A stretch of 64,000 nucleotides of DNA from Mycolicibacterium fortuitum subsp. fortuitum (GCF_022179545.1 NZ_AP025518.1:5270001-5334000); one strand, 5' to 3'. Counted from the first letter of the stretch, positions 27,099-38,015 are shown. Translations and numbers: made by a program. Notes: a model not told the origin generated them from the sequence alone.

Positions 27099-28030
27099 AG
27101 AGCAACCGTGAACGCTAGAGCTTCGACTCCAGTCGGTGGCTGCCAGCCAAGATCGCTTGAGAGAGACAAGGGCTCGCCACGAGTGTTGCGGAGTTGGATC
27201 ACGAGATCTGCTGCTGTTTCGTCCGCAATCGAGCGGTCCAACACACAGATGATAACCGGCGCCTCGATCTGGGCGAGATACTTGATCGCACCACTGCCGT
27301 CAAGGATTGCGGCGGTCACATCCTGCGGGATGGGCAGAAAGTCTGCGAGCCGGGCGGAAGGATAGATCCGTGTATACCAGGTCGCCGCGCGCGAACTCTT
27401 CGGCATCAGCACAGAGCCTATGCTGGTCGACGGTAGGAGGGTACTCTCCCGAGCAAGGTGTGCTTCGAAATCCTCCTTCAGCCACGCCAACGTGCCGACG
27501 ATCGCGAGGTCCGCAGCCGGCTTGGCGAGGCGGGCATCCCATGCCAGATCAAGTCGCGCCATCCGTTCAACGCTTCCGGGTGCCGGGCGCACCGCACGTT
27601 CAGGTTGGTCAACGTTGTCGATCGGAGCAATTGCCCTGATTCCGTCGACTCTCCACGCCGACCCCGCGAATCCTGCCCGGGGAGGCTGTACACGTTCGTC
27701 TAGATACGAGAATGTCCCAGTGATTACCTGACGGCTATTAACTGCCCTGAGCGGTTGTCCGGGTTCCATCTCACGCAATGTTTCCAGCGGCTCCTTAAGA
27801 ATCGGCGCCTCGCTTGCGAGGACCCAGCCGCACCCAATCAGACACGCTGCGAAATCGCGCTTCGGCACTGACAGAGCGATAACCATCTGTCGGTCCGTGG
27901 ACTTCCGCGAATAGCGCGCGGCCCGTGTTCCGAGCGCCAGGAGTGGACCAATCCACGGCGCTGCTCGACCCGGATCATCGGCAGAGTCCGACAGCTCAAG
28001 CTGGACCGGCCTGCCCTGCGGAGAAGCCAT
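27095..28030 (-). CDS. Unrecognised 311-residue protein of the DISARM-like operon
   Basis: The start ATG 28030 (MASPQGRPVQLELSDSADD) is chosen because AGGGGGA lies about 9 bases upstream. The frame extends 35 codons further, but with a hydrophobic, non-conserved-looking lead. The protein has no TM segment. Notable parts are MVIALSVPKRDFAACLIGCG (about 48-67), a patch RAVNSRQVITGTFSYLDER, and a C-terminal alpha/beta unit (AAILDGSGAIKYLAQIEAPVI then ICVLDRSIADETAADLVIQL). That unit begins with Asp near a strand end and recalls nucleotide- or nuclease-type folds, but no motif is diagnostic. It follows the methyltransferase gene after 132 bases and overlaps the next gene by ATGA. Together with the 504-residue protein it could represent a split DrmE-like component. 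Confidence 0.7.
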   Translation of the reverse strand: MASPQGRPVQLELSDSADDPGRAAPWIGPLLALGTRAARYSRKSTDRQMVIALSVPKRDFAACLIGCGWVLASEAPILKEPLETLREMEPGQPLRAVNSRQVITGTFSYLDERVQPPRAGFAGSAWRVDGIRAIAPIDNVDQPERAVRPAPGSVERMARLDLAWDARLAKPAADLAIVGTLAWLKEDFEAHLARESTLLPSTSIGSVLMPKSSRAATWYTRIYPSARLADFLPIPQDVTAAILDGSGAIKYLAQIEAPVIICVLDRSIADETAADLVIQLRNTRGEPLSLSSDLGWQPPTGVEALAFTVAL

Positions 28031-28162
28031 GGACAGGCATTCCCCCTTTACCCTCGCTGCCCTGCTGTTAGCGGGTGTGAGTGTAGCGACGGCCACTGAC
28101 AGAATCCGGAGAATTGACACTGTCGACGACACCACAGTGATTTGTGAGGCAGTCCTCCGGGC

Positions 28163-29194
28163 TCACGCGCTCAAAGTCTCGTTGACGGCCGACGGCTGGG
28201 ATGCCTGACGCATCGCGGTGACGATTGCAGTCGCGAGTGCCTGCGCGAGCGGCGGCGGCACTGCGTTTGAAACCTGTTCCACCTGAGAAGACAGCGTACC
28301 TTCAAGGACGAAGTCGCTTGGGAATCCCTGAAGAAGCATTGCTTCGTAGATGCTGAGTCGCCGATGACCGTCGGGGTGAACGTGAATCTCCCGGTGCCCG
28401 TATGCGACGGTCGGACTGGGCTTATCCCATTCGAGCCGTCGAAAGCTCCGGCCTGCACGATCCGCTCCTCCAGGGCGCGAGAACCGTTTCGACACGGGTC
28501 TCATCGTCCAGTGATTCTCGTGGTGGGGTATTGCGGCCTTGTCGAGACCTCGCGCGAAGAACGCAGGCTCCGGAAGCGAACCGATGACGCCGCCGACCGT
28601 TAGGCCCGTCGCGCGAACCTTCTCCGGCTTGAATTTTTTCGCAACGGTCTCTTCTCGGAAGCCAGAAATGATGACACGATTCCGCGTTTGCGCGACGCCG
28701 TAGTCAAGTGCCGAATACTCGCTCACGTCAGAGGTAAGTCCGATGTCGCGGAACTTCGAGAGAATCCCACGGAAAGTGACGGAATGCTTGGCATCGCGGA
28801 TACCCAAGACGTTCTCGAAAAGTACAAACTCTACTTCGTACTTGGCTTGCAGCGCCTGCACGATTTGAAGGTAAAGTAGAGGGAGCCGGTTGCGCGGATC
28901 GTTCGCAGCGGAGCCTGTATTTGCCCGGGAGAAGCCCTGGCATGGTGGCCCACCTATGACGCCGATCGAGTCACCCGGTTCGAGAATTTCCTCCAGATGC
29001 GCGAGAACTCCGGCAGGTTTTAGTTTCTCAAGGTCAGCAGCGACCGAGACCGTGTCCTTAAAGTTCCGGCGGTGAGTTTGGATAGCCGCTGTCGAGAGGT
29101 CGACGGCAAAACTGAGTGGAAATCCCGAACGTTCGAAGCCGAGATCCAGTCCACCGGCACCCGAGAAGAGGCTGACGATCTTGGGCAACGTCAT
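28163..29194 (-). CDS. DNA 5-cytosine methyltransferase (DrmMII position)
   Basis: A 343-residue enzyme from ATG 29194, with CAGGAG 6-8 bases upstream. All main C5-MTase motifs are visible: motif I SLFSGAGGLDLGF (8-20), motif IV GGPPCQGFS with nucleophile Cys85, motif VI FENV (about 126), motif VIII AQTRNRVIISG and motif X with NAVPPPLAQA near the end. In class 2 DISARM a 5mC methyltransferase (DrmMII) marks self DNA. Here it is the first gene of the operon that includes drmA and drmB. The target site cannot be read from sequence. The partner Vsr gene at 18049 would repair deaminated products. Confidence 0.93.
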   Translation of the reverse strand: MTLPKIVSLFSGAGGLDLGFERSGFPLSFAVDLSTAAIQTHRRNFKDTVSVAADLEKLKPAGVLAHLEEILEPGDSIGVIGGPPCQGFSRANTGSAANDPRNRLPLLYLQIVQALQAKYEVEFVLFENVLGIRDAKHSVTFRGILSKFRDIGLTSDVSEYSALDYGVAQTRNRVIISGFREETVAKKFKPEKVRATGLTVGGVIGSLPEPAFFARGLDKAAIPHHENHWTMRPVSKRFSRPGGADRAGRSFRRLEWDKPSPTVAYGHREIHVHPDGHRRLSIYEAMLLQGFPSDFVLEGTLSSQVEQVSNAVPPPLAQALATAIVTAMRQASQPSAVNETLSA

Positions 29195-29559
29195 GCTGAC
29201 TCCTGTTTCGACGTGCGTACAGACAGGGTCAAACGACTGGCGCTTAATTTCCACACGGCCTGCGATCGCCCCGCGCCGGACGCGGCTTACAGCCGCAACT
29301 CTAGCGACACCCAGTGACGGTCAGGTGAGCCACACCGAGTCGGAGGCAGCACTGCGTTTCACCCATAAAATAGAATGTCGAACCACCCGGTCCAACTGTC
29401 TCGATGCCTCACGGGGCTCGCGAACATAGGTTGGCAGATTCGATGCGGCACGAGCCGCGACCGGCGCGCCACACGACCCGCATTCCGCGTACCCACGTCG
29501 TTAATGTGGAAAGCGTCCGCATTGGCGGGCAACTCGCCATCGCGCTCAAAACCGCCGCC
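29195..29559. other. 365-bp intergenic region at the right edge of the defence island
   Basis: This is the probable promoter region of the DISARM-like operon (transcribed leftward), meeting the 3' end of the acetoacetate decarboxylase-like gene. It is relatively AT-rich near 29340-29400 (ACCCATAAAATAGAATG), unlike the core genome. No gene, tRNA or direct repeat to the left border was found. Confidence 0.45.
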
Positions 29560-30456
29560 TCAATCCCGCACCGACACCGGCACCGGCATCTGCAGCGCGA
29601 GTTGACCTTCCGTGACGACATCGAACTGAATGGTCTTGATCGGCTTCAGCGCCCGCAAGTCGGCCGCCATCCGTCCCTGGCCGATCTGCAGATCCACACC
29701 CCGAGGGAACCGTGCTGTCCCCGCGGACAACACATTCGTCTGGCTCAACGTGGAATGCCAGGCCCCCGCCAAGGATGTATACGACGTGAGCGTCGAAACC
29801 CGCTCCCCCGTCGCGTACTTCGACTGAGACGGAGTAACAGCCGACAACCCGAGATCCACCCCACCGGCATCATTCCCAACACGCGCCACCACCCGGGCCG
29901 CGTCGATCAACACATCCAGATCCGTCACCCACTTCGGGAAGCCATACCCGTCATGCCCACGGACCTGGGCGATCTGGGTGCTCACCGGCAGTGACAGCAC
30001 ATAGGAGTGCAGGTGATCGTTGGCCAGGCTGCTCGCCATGTCGGCGAGGCCGAGCTTGCCGTGCCGCGCCGGCCGCACCGCCACCCCGACGGCGGCCTCG
30101 GTGTAGAAGTCGATATCGCACACGTCGTAGCGGAAGAACATCACCGAGACGATCCCGATACCGGGCGCAACCTCCAGCGGTGCAAGGACTTTCGGCAGCC
30201 GACTACGGATATCCCGGGACCGGGCCAGCATCACCAGTCGCGCGGTAGAGATCCGGTAGTAGAAGTTCGGGGTCAGCGTGGGACCGATCGCCGAGTTGAC
30301 CTCGGTCTTGGGCAGCTTCCGGAAGAAGTCGACGCTGGGCACACGCGGATCGCACTCCACCTCGTCGAGGTCGGTCCGCATCCGAAAGCGGTCGTACAGG
30401 CCACCTTTGGGCACGGTGACCAGATGCCCACCGAGTTCGACCTCGACAGAAGACAT
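29560..30456 (-). CDS. Acetoacetate decarboxylase family protein
   Basis: A 298-residue soluble protein from ATG 30456, with GGAGGGG 4-10 bases upstream. Its start overlaps the stop of the upstream DJ-1-like gene as TGATG. The fold-type pattern of acetoacetate decarboxylase-like proteins is visible: a strand-rich core (FYYRISTARLVMLARSRD, APGIGIVSVMFFRYDVCDID), YTEAAVGVAV, then SLPVSTQIAQVRGHDGYGFP with the conserved G-x-G-FPK-W loop (GFPKW). In true decarboxylases a Lys in the barrel forms the Schiff base; the Lys of FPKW is a candidate, but I cannot confirm the position. It is the last gene of a three-gene operon with OYE and a glutamine-amidotransferase-like protein, suggesting processing of a small oxo-compound. 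Confidence 0.75.
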   Translation of the reverse strand: MSSVEVELGGHLVTVPKGGLYDRFRMRTDLDEVECDPRVPSVDFFRKLPKTEVNSAIGPTLTPNFYYRISTARLVMLARSRDIRSRLPKVLAPLEVAPGIGIVSVMFFRYDVCDIDFYTEAAVGVAVRPARHGKLGLADMASSLANDHLHSYVLSLPVSTQIAQVRGHDGYGFPKWVTDLDVLIDAARVVARVGNDAGGVDLGLSAVTPSQSKYATGERVSTLTSYTSLAGAWHSTLSQTNVLSAGTARFPRGVDLQIGQGRMAADLRALKPIKTIQFDVVTEGQLALQMPVPVSVRD

Positions 30457-31157
30457 CAGCCCCTCCCCACGTCGGCCACCAAGCGCTCGGCCAGCTTCTC
30501 CGAGGACTGCGGGTTCTGCCCGGTGTAGAGGTTCCCGTCGACAACGACATGCGGACGCAGCGGCAACAGCGCCTTCGAGTAGTCCACGCCGGCCTCTTTC
30601 AGCTTGTCCTCCAACAGCCACGGCGCCTTCCACCCGAAGCTGTTCAGATGCTCTTCGCGGTTCGACAACCCGGTCATCCGTCGACCCGCGAACGGTGACA
30701 CCCCGTCCGCTGAAGCCGCCAGGATCGCCGCCGGCGCATGGCACAGCAGCGCGACTGGCTGGCCCGACTTCAACCGGTGCGCCAGCAGTGCACCGGAGAT
30801 GGGGTCGTAGGCGAGGTCCTCCATCGGGCCATGTCCGCCGGGGTAGAACACCACGTCGTAGTCGTCGGCGTTCACGCTGTCGAGCGAGACCGGATGGGCC
30901 AGCACGTTGGCGATGCTGTCCAGGTAGCTCTTGACCTCCTTGCGCTTCCACGCCATGCCGCCGGAGATGCCCAGGCTGAGCTTGTCGAGCGTCGGCGCCT
31001 TACCGCCCGGCGTCGCCACGGTGATCTCCCACCCGGCCTCGGTGAAGATCTGGTGTGGCCGCGCGACCTCCTCGGCCCAGTACCCGGACGGATGCACCGT
31101 CCCGTCGTTGAGTGTCCAGCGGTCGGCCGCCGAGATCACCATCAGAACTTTCGTCAT
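30456..31157 (-). CDS. DJ-1/PfpI (Hsp31-like) class I glutamine amidotransferase-like protein
   Basis: A 233-residue protein from ATG 31157 (MTKVLMVISAADRW), with AAGGGGAGA upstream; the frame has 12 further upstream codons without a ribosome site. It shows the DJ-1/PfpI pattern: PSGYWAEEVARPHQIFTEAG with a conserved Glu near residue 30, VFYPGGHGPMEDL, and the nucleophile elbow VALLCHAPAAIL with Cys followed by His. Members act as glyoxalase III (methylglyoxal to lactate), deglycases or chaperones. The E-C-H set suggests glyoxalase activity here, but this is inference. It sits 13 bases after the flavin oxidoreductase gene and overlaps the next gene by one base (TGATG). Confidence 0.85.
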   Translation of the reverse strand: MTKVLMVISAADRWTLNDGTVHPSGYWAEEVARPHQIFTEAGWEITVATPGGKAPTLDKLSLGISGGMAWKRKEVKSYLDSIANVLAHPVSLDSVNADDYDVVFYPGGHGPMEDLAYDPISGALLAHRLKSGQPVALLCHAPAAILAASADGVSPFAGRRMTGLSNREEHLNSFGWKAPWLLEDKLKEAGVDYSKALLPLRPHVVVDGNLYTGQNPQSSEKLAERLVADVGRG

Positions 31158-31170
31158 GGTCCGTCTCCCC

Positions 31171-32448
31171 TTAAATGTGTTGGGTACCAACAACGCGAGC
31201 CGGCCGCGGCCGGGACTTCAACCACCTGGAGTACCCACGCAGGGCCCGTCGCGACACCAGCTGATCGGCGGCCAGCGCGAACGCCGGCCCGACGCCCAGT
31301 GCGGGCTTCTTCCCCGCACCGAGTCGGCGCATCTGGTAGCGGACCATCGCCATGCTGGCGATGGAGGCCAGCGGCTTGTCCGACCAGGTCACAGGCTTCA
31401 GCCGACCCGTCGCTTCCCTACCCTGGCGCCACCGCGCAGGCAGGTCCGGGGTTTCGGCCAGCGCGGTGGCCATGCCGACCACGGCGACGCCACTGGCCAG
31501 CACCCGCTCGGCGGTCTGGTGCCGGGTGATGCCGCCGGTCAGCATGAGTGGGATGGGGCTGCTCACCGCGAGTCCGGCCGCCAGCTCCAGGAAGTACGCC
31601 TCACGGGCGGCGGTCCGCTCGTCGGCCGGGCGTCCGGTCATGGCCGGGCTTTCGTAGCTGCCGCCGGACAGCTCGACCAGGTCGACACCCAACGGCGCGA
31701 GCATGTGGATGACCTTGCGGGCGTCGTCGGCGTCGAAGCCGCCGCGTTGGAAGTCCGCTGAATTCAGTTTCACCGCAACAGAAAAGCCCGGTGACACGTC
31801 GGCGCGGATGGCGCGCACGATCTCCAGCAGCAGTCGCGCGCGGTTCTCCAACGAGCCGCCCCACTCGTCGGTGCGAGTGTTGACGAGCGGAGACAAGAAC
31901 TGCGACAACAGGTATCCGTGCGCGGCGTGTACCTCGACACCGTCGAACCCGGCCTGCTCGGCGCGTCGCGCGGTGGTGGCGAAGCGGGTGATGGTGTCGG
32001 CGATCTGCTGCCCCGTCATCGCGACGGGCTGCCCGAATCGCTTCGAGTGCCGGCCCAGCTCGACCGCGACGTCCGACGGTCCCCACACCACACCCGGCAT
32101 GTTGGCCTGGACCTGTCGGCCGGGATGACTGATCTGCATCCACATCGCCGCCCTGTCGTCCTTGCCTGCTCGCGCCCATGCCGCGAAGGGCTCCAGCGGG
32201 GAGTCGGCATCGAGCACGACGCCACCCGGCCCGGTCATCGCCTCGGCGTGAACCATGACGTTGCCGGTGATCAGCAGGCCGGTTCCGCCGGCGCCCCACT
32301 GCCGATACAGCGTGATCAGGCGCTCATCGGGCAACTGCGCCCGCCCGGCCATGCCCTCTTCCATCGCCGCCTTGGCGATCCGGTTGCCCAAGACCTGGCC
32401 GTACTTGAGCTGCAGGGGCGCGAACAACGCCTCCGACGCTTTCGACAT
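31171..32448 (-). CDS. NADH:flavin oxidoreductase (Old Yellow Enzyme family)
   Basis: A 425-residue FMN enzyme from ATG 32448, with AGGAG 5-9 bases upstream. TIM-barrel OYE features are visible: LFAPLQLKYGQVLGNRIAKAAMEEGMA (N-terminal FMN part), WMQISHPGRQ with active-site His, QAGFDGVEVHAAHGYLLSQF with catalytic His pairs and LSPLVNTRTDEWGGSLENRAR (the classic OYE signature), FSVAVKLNSADF, and GVAVVGMATALAETPD near the C-terminus. It reduces activated C=C bonds with NAD(P)H. It is the first gene of a leftward operon and is divergent from a TetR gene across a region with long inverted repeats, so repression by that TetR is likely. Confidence 0.92.
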   Translation of the reverse strand: MSKASEALFAPLQLKYGQVLGNRIAKAAMEEGMAGRAQLPDERLITLYRQWGAGGTGLLITGNVMVHAEAMTGPGGVVLDADSPLEPFAAWARAGKDDRAAMWMQISHPGRQVQANMPGVVWGPSDVAVELGRHSKRFGQPVAMTGQQIADTITRFATTARRAEQAGFDGVEVHAAHGYLLSQFLSPLVNTRTDEWGGSLENRARLLLEIVRAIRADVSPGFSVAVKLNSADFQRGGFDADDARKVIHMLAPLGVDLVELSGGSYESPAMTGRPADERTAAREAYFLELAAGLAVSSPIPLMLTGGITRHQTAERVLASGVAVVGMATALAETPDLPARWRQGREATGRLKPVTWSDKPLASIASMAMVRYQMRRLGAGKKPALGVGPAFALAADQLVSRRALRGYSRWLKSRPRPARVVGTQHI

Positions 32449-32463
32449 GGGAACTCCTAGCAA

Positions 32464-32525
32464 TGTTGACAGTGCTTACTTCATCTTGCTGCTAACATAC
32501 GGGTGCCATGTAAGCGGTGTCAACA
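32464..32525. promoter_or_regulatory. Probable TetR operator region between oye and tetR
   Basis: TGTTGACAGTGCTTAC (32464-32479) and GTAAGCGGTGTCAACA (32510-32525) are inverted copies matching at 14 of 16 positions. They are placed symmetrically in the 96-bp divergent intergenic region. Between them a shorter inverted pair CTAACAT/ATGTAAG is present. TTGACA could also serve as a -35 element. Each arm could bind a TetR dimer. Confidence 0.7.
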
Positions 32526-32544
32526 CTTGTGAGGTAGATCCCGA

Positions 32545-33123
32545 ATGCCCACGTCAACGCGGTCGTATCACCACGGCGACCTGCCCACCGCCCTCGTGCA
32601 GGCGGCCCTGGAGCTGCTCGAGGAGGGCGGCGCGACGGAACTCTCGCTACGCGCGGCGGCCCGGCGCGCGGGGGTCTCGACCGCTGCGCCGTACCGGCAT
32701 TTCGCCGACCGTGATGCGCTGTTGTCGGCGGTCGCCGCGGTGGGCTATCGCGATCTGGCCGCCCAGTTGGCCGCGGCCAACCCGTCACCTCAGACGCCCG
32801 ACGATCTCGCCGACATCGCCATCGCTTACGTGAACTTCGCGCTGCAGCGCCCCGGCCTGTTCCGGGCCATGTTCGCCGAACCGTGCGATCCCACCAGCCC
32901 GGAACGCGTCGCCGCGGTGGAGGCGATCAGTGAATACCTCAGATCGATTGTGCGACAAGCGCTTCCCACCTCAGATCCGGAAGCGATGGCGAACGCGGTG
33001 TGGGCGCTGGCGCACGGTCTGGCCTTCCTGCACCTGGACGGCAAGTTCGACGCGTCCTCCCCTGACACCGTCGCCTCGACGGTCCGCGCGGCAGTCGCGG
33101 CGGTGCTCGGCCAGCTCGCCTGA
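32545..33123 (+). CDS. TetR-family transcriptional regulator
   Basis: A 192-residue protein from ATG 32545. The N-terminal TetR helix-turn-helix spans residues about 10-58: ALVQAALELLEEGGATELSL, then AARRAGVSTAAPYRHFADRD. This PYRHFxDR variant with the leading HHGDLP belongs to a subgroup with a WHG/TetR_C_13-like ligand domain (helical, IAIAYVNFALQRPGLFRAMF, then ANAVWALAHGLAFLHLDGKF). Divergent arrangement with the OYE operon and the inverted repeat between them argue for local repression relieved by a small hydrophobic or reactive ligand. The ligand is unknown. Confidence 0.92.
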   Translation: MPTSTRSYHHGDLPTALVQAALELLEEGGATELSLRAAARRAGVSTAAPYRHFADRDALLSAVAAVGYRDLAAQLAAANPSPQTPDDLADIAIAYVNFALQRPGLFRAMFAEPCDPTSPERVAAVEAISEYLRSIVRQALPTSDPEAMANAVWALAHGLAFLHLDGKFDASSPDTVASTVRAAVAAVLGQLA

Positions 33124-33146
33124 CAGCGATCGCTAACCTCAGCGGC

Positions 33147-33671
33147 ATGCAGTGGCCGCACGATGACGTGCTTCACGCCTGGTGGGTCGACCCGAACCGA
33201 CTGCTGGCCGGTGAATACCCGGGTGCCACCACGGCCGAGAGTGCGGAAGCCAAGATCCGCGTCCTGCTCGACGCCGGAATCGACACCGTCATCGACCTCA
33301 CTATCGAAGCTGACCATCTGACGCCTTACCGAGCGCTTCTGCACGCAGCGGCCGAGAAGTCCGGGCGCACGGTGCGGCTCTTCGCGCATCCGATCCCCGA
33401 TTTCGGCGTGATCGATGATGCGGGCTACGACGCCATCCTGGCGCGCATCCACTCCGAGTTGGATGCCGGTCGAAACGTCTACGTGCACTGCTGGGGCGGG
33501 AAGGGCCGAACCAGCACAGTGATCGGTTGCCTGCTCGCCGAATCCGGATTGAGCTACGACGGCGTCATCGACCGGATCATCGAATTACGTGCAGGGACAA
33601 GGAAAGCCGCATACCCGTGTCCAGAGTCGGCTGCGCAGCACGAGCTGCTGCGAGCGCGCTGCACTCCCTAG
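33147..33671 (+). CDS. Dual-specificity/tyrosine phosphatase-like protein
   Basis: A 174-residue protein whose P-loop VHCWGGKGRTSTV contains HC-x5-R (Cys about residue 113). A conserved general-acid Asp lies upstream in PIPDFGVIDD. The N-terminal part (WWVDPNRLLAGEYPGA) is typical of 'protein-tyrosine phosphatase family' proteins in actinobacteria. It is cytoplasmic. The substrate may be phosphoprotein or phosphoinositide and cannot be told from sequence. It lies 23 bases after tetR on the same strand and could be co-transcribed; the start ATG 33147 lacks a strong ribosome site. Confidence 0.85.
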   Translation: MQWPHDDVLHAWWVDPNRLLAGEYPGATTAESAEAKIRVLLDAGIDTVIDLTIEADHLTPYRALLHAAAEKSGRTVRLFAHPIPDFGVIDDAGYDAILARIHSELDAGRNVYVHCWGGKGRTSTVIGCLLAESGLSYDGVIDRIIELRAGTRKAAYPCPESAAQHELLRARCTP

Positions 33672-33720
33672 GTGCCGTAGGGCTGGTGTAGCGGCCTGCG
33701 GCACTCGGTGCCGCTTCGCC

Positions 33721-34212
33721 TCACTGGTCGATGACGATGAGAGCGTCGGTCCAGTGTGCGCCCTCCGTCGGCCTAGCCAAGACGCCGAGCACACGGTCCA
33801 GCGGAGGTTTGCTCGGACAGCTTTCCGTGACATTCATGTCGTACCGATAAATCGGCGCGCTTCCCCACCAGAACTGCCGCTCACCTTGCTCCCCTCGGTC
33901 CGTGACCGAATCCAGCGAGTATGAGCAACCGGGAAGAGGCATCGCCGCCTGGATGAGACGGTCCAACCGGGCGTTGTCCATCTGCGATCTCGCGTCAGTT
34001 CCCCGAAGGAGACCGACCCGCTTGGGATCGTGTGTGTTCAGCTCATCAATTAAGGTCCGAGCTCTGTCCTGCTGCTGTTTGGCGGTATAGGGCTTCATTC
34101 CGTAAAGCTCGGTGTCCTCCTTGGACCACTGGCGCAGCACAAAGACGGCAACTGCAGTCAGCACTACGACGGCAGCGGCCACGCTGATCGCTACGACTCG
34201 GCGGTTCGACAC
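33721..34212 (-). CDS. Single-pass membrane protein, partner/immunity-like (locus B)
   Basis: A 163-residue protein from ATG 34212, starting 3 bases after the stop of the amidase-toxin gene. One N-terminal TM helix (VVAISVAAAVVVLTAVAVFVL) is followed by an exported domain with two cysteines. The domain core (RLDRLIQAAMPLPGCSYSL, RYDMNVTESCPS, GAHWTDALIVID) matches the C-terminal part of the locus A gene split by the IS3 element (HAAMPPGGCRYYL, VDQQCPG, GHWTPVAVGI). The same neighbour order in both loci (amidase domain, then this protein) and its extracytoplasmic placement suggest it neutralises or assists a cell-wall-acting amidase. That is inference; no characterised family is recognised. 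This copy is intact although its toxin is broken. Confidence 0.75.
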   Translation of the reverse strand: MSNRRVVAISVAAAVVVLTAVAVFVLRQWSKEDTELYGMKPYTAKQQQDRARTLIDELNTHDPKRVGLLRGTDARSQMDNARLDRLIQAAMPLPGCSYSLDSVTDRGEQGERQFWWGSAPIYRYDMNVTESCPSKPPLDRVLGVLARPTEGAHWTDALIVIDQ

Positions 34213-34818
34213 GGTCTAATCCCCTGGGTAATTTAGGTGGACGAACTCGGCCCGCCCGCCACCGTAGTCGGCTGAATCGGGCATCCAATCGTTACGGAAG
34301 TTGTTGTCGCCGGCGGCATGCTGATCCACGACATCGGTAAGCACCAACTCGCCTTTACTGTTCGGAATGTATTGCTGCCCAACATACATTGCGACATGAC
34401 TGATCTCGCCGGTGTTTTCTTTGTAGTAGATCAGGTCGCCAGGAACCAGACCCGCCTGCGATGGAGCCAGCGGCCCGAGAACGGTCTTGTCTGGAAGGTG
34501 TTCGGCGCTACCTGGATCGACGGGCGTGCCCACGACACCGACAATCGACCCACGCCCCGAATGCTGGGTGACAAAGTTGTGGTTTTCCCGCGCCAGTGCC
34601 CATGTCGTCGAGTTTGGTTGCCCCCACGGGAGAACCACGGGATAAGAATGGGTTTCCTGGTAGTACCACTGATTACTCGCGCCGCCGTGGATGTTCGTGA
34701 TACCAGGGCCGACATCCTGAAATCCACCAGCCCGCATTGCTTGTGACACAAAGTTGGCGCACTCTGTCGGCTCCGGTTGAATCCTGAGCAGCCTGCTCCG
34801 GTTGAAAAGTGAGCAGGT

Positions 34819-36863
<2,045 letters not shown>

Positions 36864-37621
36864 TCTCCAATCAGAAGGGTGCTCACTTTTCGACCGGAAC
36901 TACCTGCTCACTTTTCGACCGGAGCCGACACACTCGTGCCCCACGCCGAAATTCCGATATTCGGGATTTGCACCGTCCGCCCACTGGTCTGCGTATTCCA
37001 CAGCGCGACGTCGGGCCTCAGATAACGACTGGCTCGCATGACTGCCGCCACTAAGCATGTGGACAGTGCTGTCTCTCCCACTTATCTTCAGTCGCTCAAG
37101 CTCTGAGGCCTTGGCGGCCAGCTCATTCGCGACACGGTCATCAACTTGTACCAAGTGACTTGCCCGCCAACGGATAAACTCAGCCAGATGCTGACCTTCA
37201 ATGGAGCGTTGGGCGGCATCGCTGGTGGAAGCCACCGCGCGCTTGGTATCAATCAGCGACAGATCATCAGCGACCGCGAACCCGTTTTCCTCAGCTTCTG
37301 AAATCGCCTCGAGCGCCACGCGTTGCATGGCGCGTATGTCGTCACCTCCGCGCCGGGCAATCGCCACACAGTCTCGTGTGATCGCGCATTGCGCCGTCAC
37401 CACTTCCTGAGCGTCCCGTGCGCGGTTGTACGCAGCGGTGGCGGCACCGCCGCTCCACTGAGTGGCGCCGGGCGTCTCCATGCGCGACACATGCGCGGAG
37501 AACGCCGCCTGCGACCCAGCGGCTACCTTCTCCCAGTGGGTCGCGGCTGCATCCAGATGCGCGGTTGACCAACGCTCAATCTGCGAACGTGTCGGCAGGC
37601 CGGCCTCAACGGCAGCGGCGT

Positions 37622-37894
37622 TCACATCGTCCTCGCGATACCGCGAGCCCCCTCGACATCTGATTCTTCATAACTGCTGGCCCCCGATCGCAATGATTCG
37701 GCAGAGACCTCCAGATAGGTGGTTTGATCTGTACGTATACGGGCGAGCGCCGTGTACACCGCCTCAACAGCGCACACTGTTGCGCCGGCTCCCGATGAGC
37801 TCGAGAGACCAGCTCTGTCCGCGAGATCGACCGCCGACGATTCGTCGGAGCCAGCCGCAAGACGCAGACCGTCAGGCGTCACCTGCATCGACAT
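37622..37894 (-). CDS. EspC-like type VII secretion target protein
   Basis: A 90-residue protein with GTAGGGGGGAACCA directly before ATG 37894 as ribosome site. The N-terminus MSMQVTPDGLRLAAGSDES is the usual opening of ESX-secreted EspC/DUF2580 proteins (Q-V-x-P-x-x-L-x-x-x-A). It is followed by a helix and a second helix (VYTALARIRTDQTTYLEVS), forming the expected hairpin. Such small proteins usually pair with a larger T7SS effector and carry the secretion signal. Its stop overlaps the start of the amidase toxin (ATGA). It is likely the chaperone/co-secreted partner of that toxin and is now left with a disrupted partner. Confidence 0.75.
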   Translation of the reverse strand: MSMQVTPDGLRLAAGSDESSAVDLADRAGLSSSSGAGATVCAVEAVYTALARIRTDQTTYLEVSAESLRSGASSYEESDVEGARGIARTM

Positions 37895-38015
37895 TGGTTC
37901 CCCCCTACCATCGCGACCGGCCGAGGCTACTGCGCAATACTGGAATATTCCTGTGGACGAGCTGCCAGTTCGCCAGAAAGCCTGCGCCGTCTGCGCAGTG
38001 CCTCTACCGACGCCC

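Noticed and set aside
29195..29559. tRNA or attachment site at the island border
   Set aside because: No cloverleaf-compatible arms, no direct repeat matching 17645-18048, and no integrase in the window.
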